12,646 bases of DNA, from the NCBI GenBank assembly GCA_900088475.1, contig FLMG01003256.1:1-12646 (forward strand), read 5' to 3'. The position numbers and the translations under genes were made by a program. Shown piece after piece: positions 1 through 8,588 of this stretch (its first letter is position 1; each line of letters begins with the position of its first letter). Below the pieces are notes generated by a model. It saw nothing but the letters and a program-made list of their open reading frames with translations. It did not search any database and was not told the DNA's origin. Origin of the DNA: Hyphochytrium catenoides (taxonomy: Eukaryota; Sar; Hyphochytriomycetes; Hyphochytriales; Hyphochytriaceae).

Positions 1-3000
1 AGGTCCATCTCGTGAATCCCTAAATTCTCGTCTAACCCCCCTGAGAATCAATCCTGATTAGCATCAATAACGATGAACCCTTTTCACTATCTTCCTACTT
101 AGTAGAGGCACCTTTTCCTTCACCCTTTCACGTGGATATATGCTTGCTTTCGTACTCCATCGCTGGCCTACTGCTCACTTCAAACTTATTTTCCGCGCTC
201 CTAAGCAGAGTTCTCCCATTCACACCACTTAACCCCCAACCATGCTTTGCTTCTTGGGCCTCCCAGAGCATGCTAGATTACCTCCATGCCTATTCTTCCT
301 ATCACCCTTCACAAGTATGACTAGGGGTGTGGGACGCAACGCAGCTTTTGCAGTTGTGACCTCTGCAATAAAGGTCTGCCGCCTGGCGGGGCAGAGTCCA
401 ATGTCCGCAGTAATAATGACTGAGCAGCCCACATCAAAGACGCGCTGGAGGGAAGGAACATCAAAAGCGTGGAAGCTTACTGCCACGAACATGCCTGAGG
501 AGGAAAGAGACGAGAAACGAAAAGAGAAATAAGAATTTAGCATTGCGTACCATAGCGAGGTAGGTCAATCTGGCAAGACATTTGTCTACAAAAAGCTAAT
601 GGGGGAGTCTCACTCGATCGAAATGGAAGGGGTAGAGGAAGAGACGAAAAAAATAAACCATCGCGTAGTATAGCGAGGCAGTCAGGCTATTCTGGCAAGG
701 CAGTCGTCATCGAAGTAACCGATGGAGGTGTCCCACCCGACCAACATTGATGAAAGGTTGGCAGCCAATCACCATTGAACAGAAGGCGAGAGCCAAGGAA
801 AATAGACATGCAGAATATGTTCGAGTAGGAGAGCTGAGCGAGATGATATCTTGAAGATCTTTGATGAGGCGGGTCAAGAAGCTCCAGGGCTGATGCCTCC
901 CGCACGACATCACGCTCCTTAGTAAAGATAGCAAATAGCCATTGGAAAAGCGAATACTGAGGCTACGGTTCATTGGACTCTTCTAGGAAGAAAGATGCAC
1001 CAAATGTCCGGGGGAGTGATGGATGATCAGGACGCGCCTGAACGGAAGGAAGGGGACTGTACCAGGGATTGATGACATCACGTTCGCCATCAGCCGTTCT
1101 CTTGGCAGTGTTGGAACGTCATACGAGAAGATCAGCAGCACAGGTCGAGGTCTCTTCCTCCTGTGCTCTAAGAGAGTGGAGGGTATAAACAATGATTCCG
1201 CCACCCTCTCTCCCTCCACACACTGCAGAGCGAAATCAGCTTTGTAGACGGATACGGAACACGAAACTGCTTCCGTACCGTCTCCTCTTCTATCTCGTCC
1301 TCTACGAGATCAGCTTCTGTCTCGAGCTCTTCCACATTGTCTAAACCATCCAGCGGAAGACCCTCTCCTCTGAACTTGTGCTGGAGCTCCACGAACCAGA
1401 ACACTCCTCGAACCCATCGATAGAGTGCAACCAGTGTCCGCGCTCCGACGGCAACCTTTTGGAACCCTGGAGCCACATGAAAGAGTCTGTGAATAAGGTG
1501 ACAGCAGAAAGACTGTTGGAGACGAAAGGAATGGCAAACAATAGGAGTAAATAGGCTCTAGAGTGTGCATGGCGAGCTCAACTTTAAAGTGAATGTAAAA
1601 CTTAATGTAAGTATGTACATCCGAGACTGAAGTTAAGAATTATGGAAAAGGCCTAATTGTGCAGACGGCTTTCAAAAAGAAAGGTACCGTCTTCAGAGAA
1701 ATCACTGTTCTTGGAATATGCTCGGAAAAGCCGCATTGCTTGTTCCCAGGCGTGGAGATATCTCCGCGGCATCCGCTCAGCTTTTCGCCTTATTCGTCGC
1801 ATAAGCTTGTTGGACCTCCGGAGAACTTGGAAGCCAATGTCCCAAGACATCTCTAAGAGCTCGCCAGCTAGAGTAACAAACCGAAATCAGAGCTGTGCAA
1901 AGATAATGGAAAACAGGTAGAGAAAGACCGACGGACTGAAAGAGCTGACCTCACCTTTTGGGATGTTCCCTTCTCCTTCACATCTCATCGTCGTAAAGGC
2001 AATGAGGCACTGAATTAAGGCCAGAACGTTGGGAGGTGGGATCTCCAGACCAAGATTCATGGTGCTAGTGCTGGGTGAAGTCCAGAACATGCAGCAAAAA
2101 TACAGGCAGCGCCATTTGAATAGTTCTGTTCATAGAGGCCGGCGAGATAGAGATAGGATGTGGAAAGACAAAGTGGGAGGAGAGGGAAGTGGCCTCAGTT
2201 ACCGAAACGAGGACGCCAGGCCTTGTAGATCCCACGGTGTCAAGCTTTCACAGGTCTGCCGACATTCTGCAGCACTGGACAACAGCAGCCGCTTTTCCCG
2301 CATCCTCTTACGGCCCTGATCAAGTGCTGTTAGTCTCCCACATTACTATGAAATGCAAGCGGCGTCATGTCGTAGGAGCCGTTAATACTCTTAATTGCAG
2401 GCCTGCCCGCCTACCCTAACTGATCTTCCAGTGATAAAAAGCCTACCTTATGGCCTCTAAAAATTCTTTGTATTAGAGAAGCATTCCTGAGTCTCCTTCT
2501 TTCCTCGTAGAGGACCTCTACACGGCGCCTATCCCTTCGTCCTCGGGATATCCTTGAGGAAGAAGGTAGACATTTAGAGGGGATGATTGACTTTTGGGTA
2601 TGAGCTTCTCTTCTATGCCACATGTTCTCGATACCTCTGAATCTTTGTGGCTGCCTCTCTCTTCATAACAAGGTCGGCAACATATAATTTCGCCTTGTAC
2701 CCTCTCCAAGCTGCCTGAATAATGGTCGCATTCTCGTTAAAGTTGGACCGCGAGTGCGTTGTCCTTTTTCTCGCGAGCATTCCCCTAACCAAAGCCTGAA
2801 TCTTGGTAGCCGCAGCGTCCTCTGCAGTGAGAGCAGGCATGAGAGTGAGACGTGTAATGGGATGCAAAGGCCCCCGCTACTTTAGCTTATCCAAGTACAG
2901 TGGGCAACATAGAAGCTAAACTAACACTTACCTATACTTTGGGCAACTTCTTGTGTGATGGCAGTATCTTCATCGCTTCCACCGCTTCCTGCAGCTAATC

Positions 3001-5671
3001 TCTTCTCGCTTTTCGGTTGGCGGCTCAAAATGTCGGCGTGCTGGGGTTGTCAGGGTAGAGCAATGTTAACAGAGAGTGAATCTAGAGGACAACGAACATA
3101 CCTCTTTATCCAGAGCAGCTTTCTGGTTCTTCTTCATAGCACTGAGTTCACTCTCTTGCAAAGTGAGCTCTAGCTGCTGCTGCCGTAGCAGAATCGTCAT
3201 CTCATCCGTCTGCTGCGATATCTTTCGAACCTCTGCCTCCGCTGCCCTAAAATCCTTCTCATCGGGGGTCTCGGGCCTGGCTGTCCTGGGTGGCCAAACT
3301 CCTTCACTTGTTCCACCCGGCCCAGGAGACGGGGCCTCTGCAACACGGCCTTGCTCTGTTTTCATGGCCTGCAGCTGTGGTGGTCTTAGTTATGAAATAA
3401 TCTACAATCCGCAAAAGAACATACCTGCGCTTGCTTTGCTGCCAGTTGGGCCCTCATTGCATTCAACTACAGAAGAAATAGCCAGATAAGCAACGGTGCA
3501 CGCCCTGTTTCTACTACAAAGACTCCTGCTACCACCTCATGCATCAACTTTTCGTTGGCTGACTTCTTTTTCACGTGCTCTTCTTCAAGACGAGCACCTC
3601 GAGACCTCTGCTTTGGCGGTCTCTTTCGTCCGTCAGTACCTTGGAGTACAAGACCTTATTAGTGCTGCCTTTCAAGGGTAGCGTGGTAGCGCCAAAGAGG
3701 AGAACTTGGGCTGGTGTAACCAGACGGTTTACCTGCCAGAGATATTGGAGTCAAGGCGCCTCCAACTTTAGCCGACCGCTGCAGACCAGTAGGCATCTCA
3801 ATCAAATTAGGGGCGCCCATCACAGCCCCGCTAGGATGCACTTTGTCTAAATCTTTGCGGCCAAACTCCCTGTTAAGAGAAGCGTGTCAACCTCTGACGC
3901 TATATCGATGAGGGAGGTTTGGCTCTACCGAAGATTCAACGAGCGGTCCAACTCTTTTCCCTCGAGTGGGAGTAACCTTGCAGGGCTTCGCAGTTCTGCT
4001 ACTCCTGTCAGCTTGGCAAGCCGCTCGCTTTTTTGTGCTTGACTTTCTGTAAATTCTATTCGTCAACCTATACTTTGGAAGACAAGAAGAGGAAACAAGT
4101 TACCTGGCATCAGGTGTCCCTCAGTGTCCCTGCAGTAGCGCCCATGAATCTCTTCTTCCGCTAGTATTAAGCGCTCGCACTCCCGAATTCTCACCATGTC
4201 AACCTCGCCTACCATGTTCGTCTGGTACCCTAATCAACCGTGGTCGTAATCGGTTAGCTCTTCGTTGCCATCTTGACGACGATGCGGCCTTGCTTCTGCC
4301 TCACTCTACTGTTCTTTACATTCTTTCCTCCTTTCTCTGATAACTCCTCCTACTGAGGATTATTCCCAAGTTATACTATGTGGATACTCACTTGGCATGT
4401 CGCTAGGCTTCTTTTCCATCACTCTCTTGTCCACCATCTTCTTTTGAGGGAGAAGGTCAGGCTCATTAACGACCGGAGTGTTGTAGGGGTCTTTCTTGCT
4501 CGCTTTAGCTGGGGAGCTGGGCCAGGCATCTTTTTTGTCCCTGACTTGTGAATGCCCAGACAGAGGACGGGCTTCGGCGTCTTCTAAGGAGCCTAGGATA
4601 GCCCCGCCTGCCAAGGCTGAGGCTCTATCATCCAGGTTTGACGGGAGGATAAACGGGTTGCGGACAAGTTTGAAGCCAAGCCATTTTACTAGCATCTTGT
4701 GCTGCAAAGTAGAGACTAAGATCAAGGTCAAATAAGGAAAGCAATCTCAACAGATAAGACCTTCTGCAGAAAGTCCAAGTCGCAGGGTATTTTTAGGATA
4801 TAGTTGATGCCATTCCAGGAGAAGACGTGGTTCTTATTAAGTCCTTTCCGCCAACGAGCTACCGCCTCCAACGTCTCCACAGTCGATATTCGAACCAGAT
4901 CCAGTAGTTTGGTCACCTGACGCATGAAATAGTCAAGAGATTGGAGTACAAGAAGCAAAGCGCTAGGGTTACTGCAATCACCTCATCCCGAAGAGAGGGA
5001 TGACTTAGATGTGACCCCATGCCATGGAGCCGCTCTAAGTAACCTTCGCGCAGCAAAATACACTTAAGGACTTCGAGCTCCTGGAGAGCAGGGGATGAAG
5101 AGGTAGTTCAAGTTAGTCTAAAGTTCACCATAGATCAGCAGATTACCAAACCTGTTCTGGCTCAGCGACAACATCGCGGGGAGAGTGGTAGGTGATACCC
5201 CCGGATGCTGTGCATAGTGCAGATACTCTATCGCCAGTGTGCTATAGGAAGGATGATTAATCGCGACCCTGTACCTAACTCGTCCTTCTCCTTCCATACC
5301 TGTGACTCTTGCGCCTTGAATGGGGCCAATCCATAGCCGTGATCTGACGGGCGGAATTTTCCAGGTGAAGATTGGTCCATCGAAGGACTCTGCGGTCGCC
5401 TTTCAGCGGCGCCTGACGGTTTCTCCTTTCTGTAGGGAAGGTTAGGCAACTCTTCATGCTTCAAAGTCACCCACTCATACCTCGGTATGTAGGCATATTT
5501 CGGAGATCTGCTCTCGATTGTGACCGTGCTAGAGTTCCAGCCTAGCATAACGTATCAGCTCCTCAGTCCTAAGCTAGCCTTCGAAATGACGGTACCTTCC
5601 TCTCCCAAACATGAGGCCCTTTCATGTTTAACCTTCTTCTTAGGCCTCGCGTCCTTCTGTGGGGACCTCAT
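1..5671 (-). CDS. IQ-motif, coiled-coil protein with dynein-stalk-like region (3' partial)
   Basis: The proposed ATG is at 5671. Exons on the minus strand: 5671-5596, 5541-5300, 5241-5152, 5080-4982, 4916-4761, 4701-4392, 4229-4104, 4046-3929, 3869-3733, 3639-3533, 3466-3425, 3374-3102, 3040-2932, 2821-2635, 2552-2447, 2315-2203, 2070-1955, 1867-1688, 1466-1279, 1222-1063, 494-282 and 40-1. All phases agree, giving about 1,062 residues, open at the left edge. Domains in order: a basic N-terminus with PKKKVK; a conserved block (about 107-245) with WNGINYILKIPCDLDFLQK; charged linkers; a coiled coil (about 547-592); four IQ motifs (636-735); a dynein-stalk-like region (about 740-925); and an alpha/beta domain (926-1049). 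IQ motifs bind calmodulin or EF-hand light chains. A role in cilia or microtubules is inferred. The exon 18-19 junction (221-nt intron) and the last intron (281-41) are the least certain. No named family was recognised. Confidence 0.82.
495..1062 (-). other. Unusually long intron (568 nt) of the large IQ gene
   Basis: The donor GTACAG at 1062 and the acceptor after a long pyrimidine tract at 495 splice in phase 1 to restore SSIPGMFV. Most introns in the window are 50-130 nt, so this one is several times longer. It contains two open stretches on the minus strand (687-973 region), neither of which joins in phase to both neighbouring exons. It also holds the tandem duplication annotated at 497-736. 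Confidence 0.7.
497..736 (-). repeat. Diverged tandem duplication, period about 123 nt, inside the intron
   Basis: Two copies align on the minus strand: 736-632 and 613-497. Shared landmarks in the same order are GTGRGAC near the start, CTTGCCAGA, CCTCGCTAT, a TACGCRATG word, a T-rich tract and TCGTCTCTTYCTC. The second copy ends with the functional acceptor; the first lacks an AG at the matching place. Divergence is substantial with several small gaps, so the duplication is not recent. It looks like a duplication of the intron's own 3' end. Confidence 0.7.
1279..2300 (-). other. Dynein heavy-chain stalk-like (microtubule-binding) region
   Basis: Exons 16-19 (about residues 740-925) follow the layout of the distal part of the dynein stalk family. 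There is an amphipathic approach helix, then IPPPNVLALIQ (774-784), where dyneins have a conserved run of Pro followed by hydrophobic helix. Next come a Trp and a basic helical segment with MRRIRRK, then NSDF near 855, then GARTLVALYRWVRG (870-883), where dyneins have a conserved L..W(V/A) helix before the returning coiled coil. A very acidic run (about 905-925) follows. The resemblance is by eye from family knowledge. No AAA Walker A motif is visible before it; IQ motifs sit in its place. Confidence 0.5.
2315..2821 (-). other. Array of four IQ (calmodulin-binding) motifs
   Basis: Exons 14-16 encode four matches to the IQ pattern IQxxxRGxxxR: IQALVRGMLARKR at 636, IQAAWRGYKAKLY at 663, IQRISRGRRDRRR at 689 and IQRIFRGHKGRKR at 718. 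The third is completed by splicing exon 14 to exon 15, and the fourth by splicing exon 15 to exon 16 at 2315. This supports the acceptor at 2316 rather than the nearer AG after the branch site. Spacings of 27, 26 and 29 residues resemble tandem light-chain-binding lever-type helices. The partners are probably calmodulin or centrin-like proteins (inference). Confidence 0.9.
4392..5241 (-). other. Conserved N-terminal block of the large IQ protein
   Basis: Exons 3-6 give a well-ordered stretch, residues about 107-245, that reads as a folded domain. It includes STVETLEAVARWRKG near 180-194, then WNGINYILKIPCDLDFLQK at 203-221, then KWLGFKLVRNPFILP near 227-241. The high density of Trp, Leu and Pro and the clean splice phases across four introns (5151-5081, 4981-4917, 4760-4702 and 4391-4230) support real coding sequence. 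I do not recognise it as a named domain. After residue 245 the sequence becomes Lys/Ser/Pro-rich and looks like linker. Confidence 0.7.
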
Positions 5672-6413
5672 GGCTCCACCAAGTCGAGCCAGCAGCTAGA
5701 CTTGGTCACATCCCAAGCTCCCAGATACGCCACTGCGGAGGTGACAACCACCTGCCCGGGTTCGGTTTGCGCAATGTTCCCGGCATCACACCTTATGAAT
5801 GGTTGACTCTCGATAGTCTCGATACCAAAGACCGATGTTGATGGCAAAAACCTCGGAGGGCTAAGGTAATGGGTCAGTGCTGGTGCTGTTTGCCGCTGGT
5901 CGATGCGGGTGAGAAGCAGATAAGCGCTGGGAATCAAAGAAGGTTGGTGACTGCCGCGTCGAAGAGACATCAGCAGGCTTCGAAACCAATTCTCACTCAC
6001 TCCTGGGCAACCTGTTACCTGAGCTGGGAAGAATAGGTGGGTAGGTAAAGCCATTGGATGATCATCAGTTGGACTAGAATTACAACGGTTGTCCTGGTCC
6101 CCTCTCACAGGATGGGTGGGTATGGCCGTTAGCGGCTGGTAGCCCTTAGTGACAGCTAACGGCTAGCTTAGTGTTTACCCAAAGTGAGGTGAAGGGCGGT
6201 GGAAAAGGACAGAGAAGAGAAAAAAGCTCAGCTTGTCAGATTCTCATCAAGCTTCGCTCCGTGATTGAGAGATGAAGATGTGACCAAGCTGTGACCAAGG
6301 GCAAGTGGAACAATCTAGACGCGGCGGTCGAAGGACACCAGGCCGACAAGCCGAATATAACCTAGTTCCTAGTGTCACTCAGCTAGAGAGATTTGCATGG
6401 TGGAGACGGCATA
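5672..6413. promoter_or_regulatory. Divergent intergenic region between the IQ gene and QDPR
   Basis: This 742-bp gap lies between two divergently transcribed genes and must hold both promoters and 5' leaders. No clear TATA box is visible. It contains the short inverted repeat at 6125-6163 and two GTGACCAAG words at 6280-6288 and 6291-6299. On the minus strand an ATGTGA start-stop pair lies at 5711-5706, 35 nt upstream of the proposed IQ-gene ATG. A 146-codon open frame at 5668-6108 (minus) ends on the A-TGA overlapping the chosen ATG; it has no supported splice into the gene and is treated as chance. Confidence 0.55.
6125..6163. repeat. 9-bp inverted repeat with 21-nt loop
   Basis: GCCGTTAGC at 6125-6133 is the exact reverse complement of GCTAACGGC at 6155-6163. 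It lies near the middle of the divergent promoter, about 250 bp from the QDPR start. It could be a dimeric transcription-factor site or chance; the arms do not extend further. Confidence 0.4.
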
Positions 6414-6414
6414 A
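6397..6414 (+). promoter_or_regulatory. Five-codon upstream ORF touching the QDPR start
   Basis: An ATG at 6397 opens a five-codon frame (MVETA) whose TAA at 6412-6414 overlaps the QDPR ATG at 6414-6416 by one base (TAATG). If the ATG is in the mRNA leader, it would favour termination-reinitiation or leaky scanning. The transcription start is unknown. Confidence 0.35.
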
Positions 6415-7627
6415 TGTCAGTCAGATCAGCGCTAGTGCTTGGTGGGGCAGGCAGCCTTGGTAAAGCAGTGGTTTCTAGGTACCTATCGAAGGGATGGAGC
6501 GTCATCAGCGTGGACTATCAGTAAGTTCCATTGCGGTTCGCTGAAATATAAGGAGCTGACAGACTTCTCTCCTAGAGTCAATAGGGACGCTCCAAGTTCA
6601 GTGGTCCTCGATCATTTCAAGCCATGGATCGATAGCATCGATGACATGTGCACAGCACTTCAGACGAAGTAAAGCTCTTCCTAGGTGCCGCCTCTCACAA
6701 CTGCTCTAACGGTTCTCTCTTTGCTGTAGGTGGCAGACCGAGGTTGATGCCGTCGTCACCGTCGCAGGAGGATGGGCAGGTGAATATAGCACATCGCAAT
6801 CGCTGGTGCTTAGCTAGGAGGTTGAGCCGTTAAAATTAATGTCCTTTGTAGGTGGGAAGATTGGATCGCGCAGTGCTTTAGAGGCGGCGGAGAAGATGTG
6901 GAGCTTGAACGTACAATCCGCCTTATCGGGTATGGGATTCACCATCTAGTTGGCCATTAACAGCGGGCCACTAACAGACCGTGCAGGGGCTCATCTCGCC
7001 AGCCATCTTATGAAGCCAGACGGACTTCTAATCTTTACAGGGGCTCATGCTGCATTATCAGGTGGACGAATGATCCCCAGACTTATGTTGATATAATTGG
7101 AGTACTGAGGGTCACACTTCCTTCTGCAGCGACTCCGGACATGATCGGCTACGGTATGAGCAAAGCTGCAACCCATCACCTGTGTCGAAGTCTGGCGTAA
7201 GTCAAGTAGCACCTTCACCCACCTCCCGCAACTAACTACAGCTGAACTCCGCCCTCCGTCTCCTAGTCATCAGCAACACACCAAGAAAGGGACTGTGCTA
7301 AGTATCCTTCCCGTAACAGTTGACACTCCTGCGAATCGTGAGGGAATGCCCAGCGCTGATTTTAGCTCATGGACAAAGGTAGTAGATTCGCACTTCGCCT
7401 TCCCCCATGCACTCTAAACTGTTACTTTCCCAGCCTGAGGAGATTGCTGACAAAATAGTGGGATGGAGCGAAGGTAAGTGGTTGAGATGATGGCCGTTTC
7501 TAGAGCAACATCTAAGGGACATATGTCATCTCGTGTAGATGCAACGACCAGACCTCCAAGCGGTTCTTTGATGTCCGTGTTCACAGAAAATTCAAAGACG
7601 ACATGGAAGAACACTACGCCGTGGTAG
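6414..7627 (+). CDS. QDPR: Dihydropteridine reductase (quinonoid dihydrobiopterin reductase)
   Basis: Nine exons: 6414-6520, 6576-6668, 6730-6779, 6852-6929, 6987-7061, 7130-7196, 7267-7378, 7434-7473 and 7539-7627. Phases agree throughout and give 236 residues, close to the roughly 240 usual for the family. The enzyme is a short-chain dehydrogenase that reduces quinonoid dihydrobiopterin to tetrahydrobiopterin with NADH, keeping aromatic amino-acid hydroxylases running. Visible motifs are the dinucleotide-binding loop [10 protein letters not shown] near 9-18, the family signature VAGGWAGG created by splicing exon 3 to exon 4, the catalytic YGMSK (YxxxK), and [15 protein letters not shown] followed by DFSSW near the substrate side. 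The C-terminal GSLMSV strand is also present. Introns are 55-72 nt. It is divergent from the IQ gene. The start is chosen because the Rossmann strand begins a few residues later. Confidence 0.95.
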
Positions 7628-8588
7628 TATCTCTAATAATGCTTTGAGAGAGGGCCTTAGCGAGCAAGTGATTCCCCCCTAACCAGAACCTTGCTGGCAA
7701 TTCTATGGGGATGCAGTGCGCCGCCATGGCTCCTTTTGATCACAAAGTGGTACTCCACTGAGCAGCGACGAGCAGCCCTAAAAGGCTTGTTGCGTCCTGC
7801 TATAGTGAGAATTGCTCTAGTCTTAGGCAGTTCTTATCCATGGAAAAGAGAAGATAATAGCATCAATCCACTGGCGTCAGCCTTTAAAAAGCGAGTGCCA
7901 CACTCTAAGGAGGGTAATATGTGCGTTCCATGGTGAAGGCTGCTCCATCTCGGTCCCAGGGCAGGGGAAGTGCTGTCCATCTCAATGCCCATAGCTGGCG
8001 CCTGCAATGTGTCGTTGGACGTTTTCGAGTAATGGATCGCTTCGTACCATCATCAGACGATTAGAGAAGCAAACCTTCATGAAACCGCCTACAAGGGGAT
8101 GCGCCACCTAGGATAGTCGCCATAAAAAAGGGTGGATTTATCGCAGCGTCAATATGGGGAATCAAGCCAAGTTTAAGGGCCTAGGAATTTGTATTGGAAC
8201 AATAGCATTCACTGACGAATGGGAGATGTTTCCAGACTTGGTCTAACCTTTTTCGTATTTCTGCAAACACCAACCGGAACTACGAAGTTTGAGTGCAACG
8301 CGGCAGAGTTACCATCACAATCTGGCCGATCAGCGATCAAGCAGTCCAGCCTTCATCTTCATCCCTCAAGGGGGCAGCCGAAGAGTAAGAATTCTCACTC
8401 AGACGCGCCCAAAGCGCAACATTGATTGGTACAGCTATTGGTACTGCTCTTCCTTCGTCTTCCGCGGATCGCTGGGCCGCCACTACCTTCAAAAGACAAA
8501 GGCACGGACGCTTCTTGCAGGGTAAACTGAATCGTCCAGTAATGGTCAGTATGGAATAATACCGTCAAACCTTTGAGAGTTCACAAAG
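7628..8588. other. Intergenic region without a convincing gene
   Basis: This 961-bp gap lies between the QDPR stop and the SFT2 start, both on the plus strand. Open frames up to 81 codons exist (for example 7691-7936 and 8289-8525), but their translations show no domain character and do not splice into SFT2. A 30-codon frame at 8154-8246 begins MGNQAKFKGLG and is mildly protein-like, but has no further support. No RNA gene, repeat or transposon is recognised. It should hold the QDPR 3' end and the SFT2 promoter and leader. Confidence 0.6.
8542..8559 (+). promoter_or_regulatory. Five-codon upstream ORF before SFT2
   Basis: ATG at 8542 encodes MVSME and stops at TAA 8557-8559, 29 nt before the SFT2 start. 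It would lie in the leader if transcription begins further upstream. It is mentioned because two other genes in the window also carry a five-codon frame close to their start. Confidence 0.3.

Larger units (their letters stand above)
282..1222 (-). other. C-terminal alpha/beta domain of the large IQ protein
   Basis: Exons 20 and 21 (residues 926-1049) join across a 568-nt intron. They encode alternating strands and helices: PVLLIFSYDVPTLPRERL, then SSIPGMFVAV created by the splice, then LQRVFDVGCSVIITADIGL, then a helix and PTPLVILVKGD. The pattern is like a Rossmann or AAA-type core, but no GxxxxGK[ST] P-loop is present. Because it directly follows the stalk-like region, a distant AAA5-like module is one possibility; an unrelated nucleotide-binding-like fold is another. 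Exon 22 (40-1) continues with a Gly-rich turn into LDENLGIHEMD and leaves the window. Confidence 0.6.

Noticed and set aside
687-973. Two overlapping minus-strand frames (72 and 88 codons) between exons 20 and 21, first suspected to be exons
   Set aside because: Neither joins in phase to both neighbours, and direct splicing of 1063 to 494 gives the sensible SSIPGMFV join. They lie within the 568-nt intron; a rare alternative exon cannot be fully excluded.
1653-1690. Possible C-terminus of the IQ gene at the TAG at 1653-1655
   Set aside because: Reading through the GTACCT donor adds 11 residues and then stops. Splicing at 1687 to 1466 keeps phase and continues the stalk-like pattern into GARTLVALYRWVRG, so the gene is thought to continue. 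This remains one of the weaker joins.
1168-2090. Peroxin-11-like or separate membrane-protein gene
   Set aside because: Hydrophobic helices suggested this at first, but the exons connect in phase to the IQ exons upstream and fit the dynein-stalk pattern better.
3076-3489. 137-codon plus-strand open frame
   Set aside because: It is antisense to exons 11 and 12 of the IQ gene, which give a coherent coiled-coil protein with correct splice sites. The plus-strand translation is low-complexity Ser/Leu and has no domain.
5668-6108. 146-codon open frame on the minus strand upstream of the IQ gene
   Set aside because: It ends on the TGA overlapping the chosen ATG, is in a different frame, gives no recognisable domain, and no splice pair joins it to exon 1 or 2 in phase. 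It more likely reflects promoter sequence.
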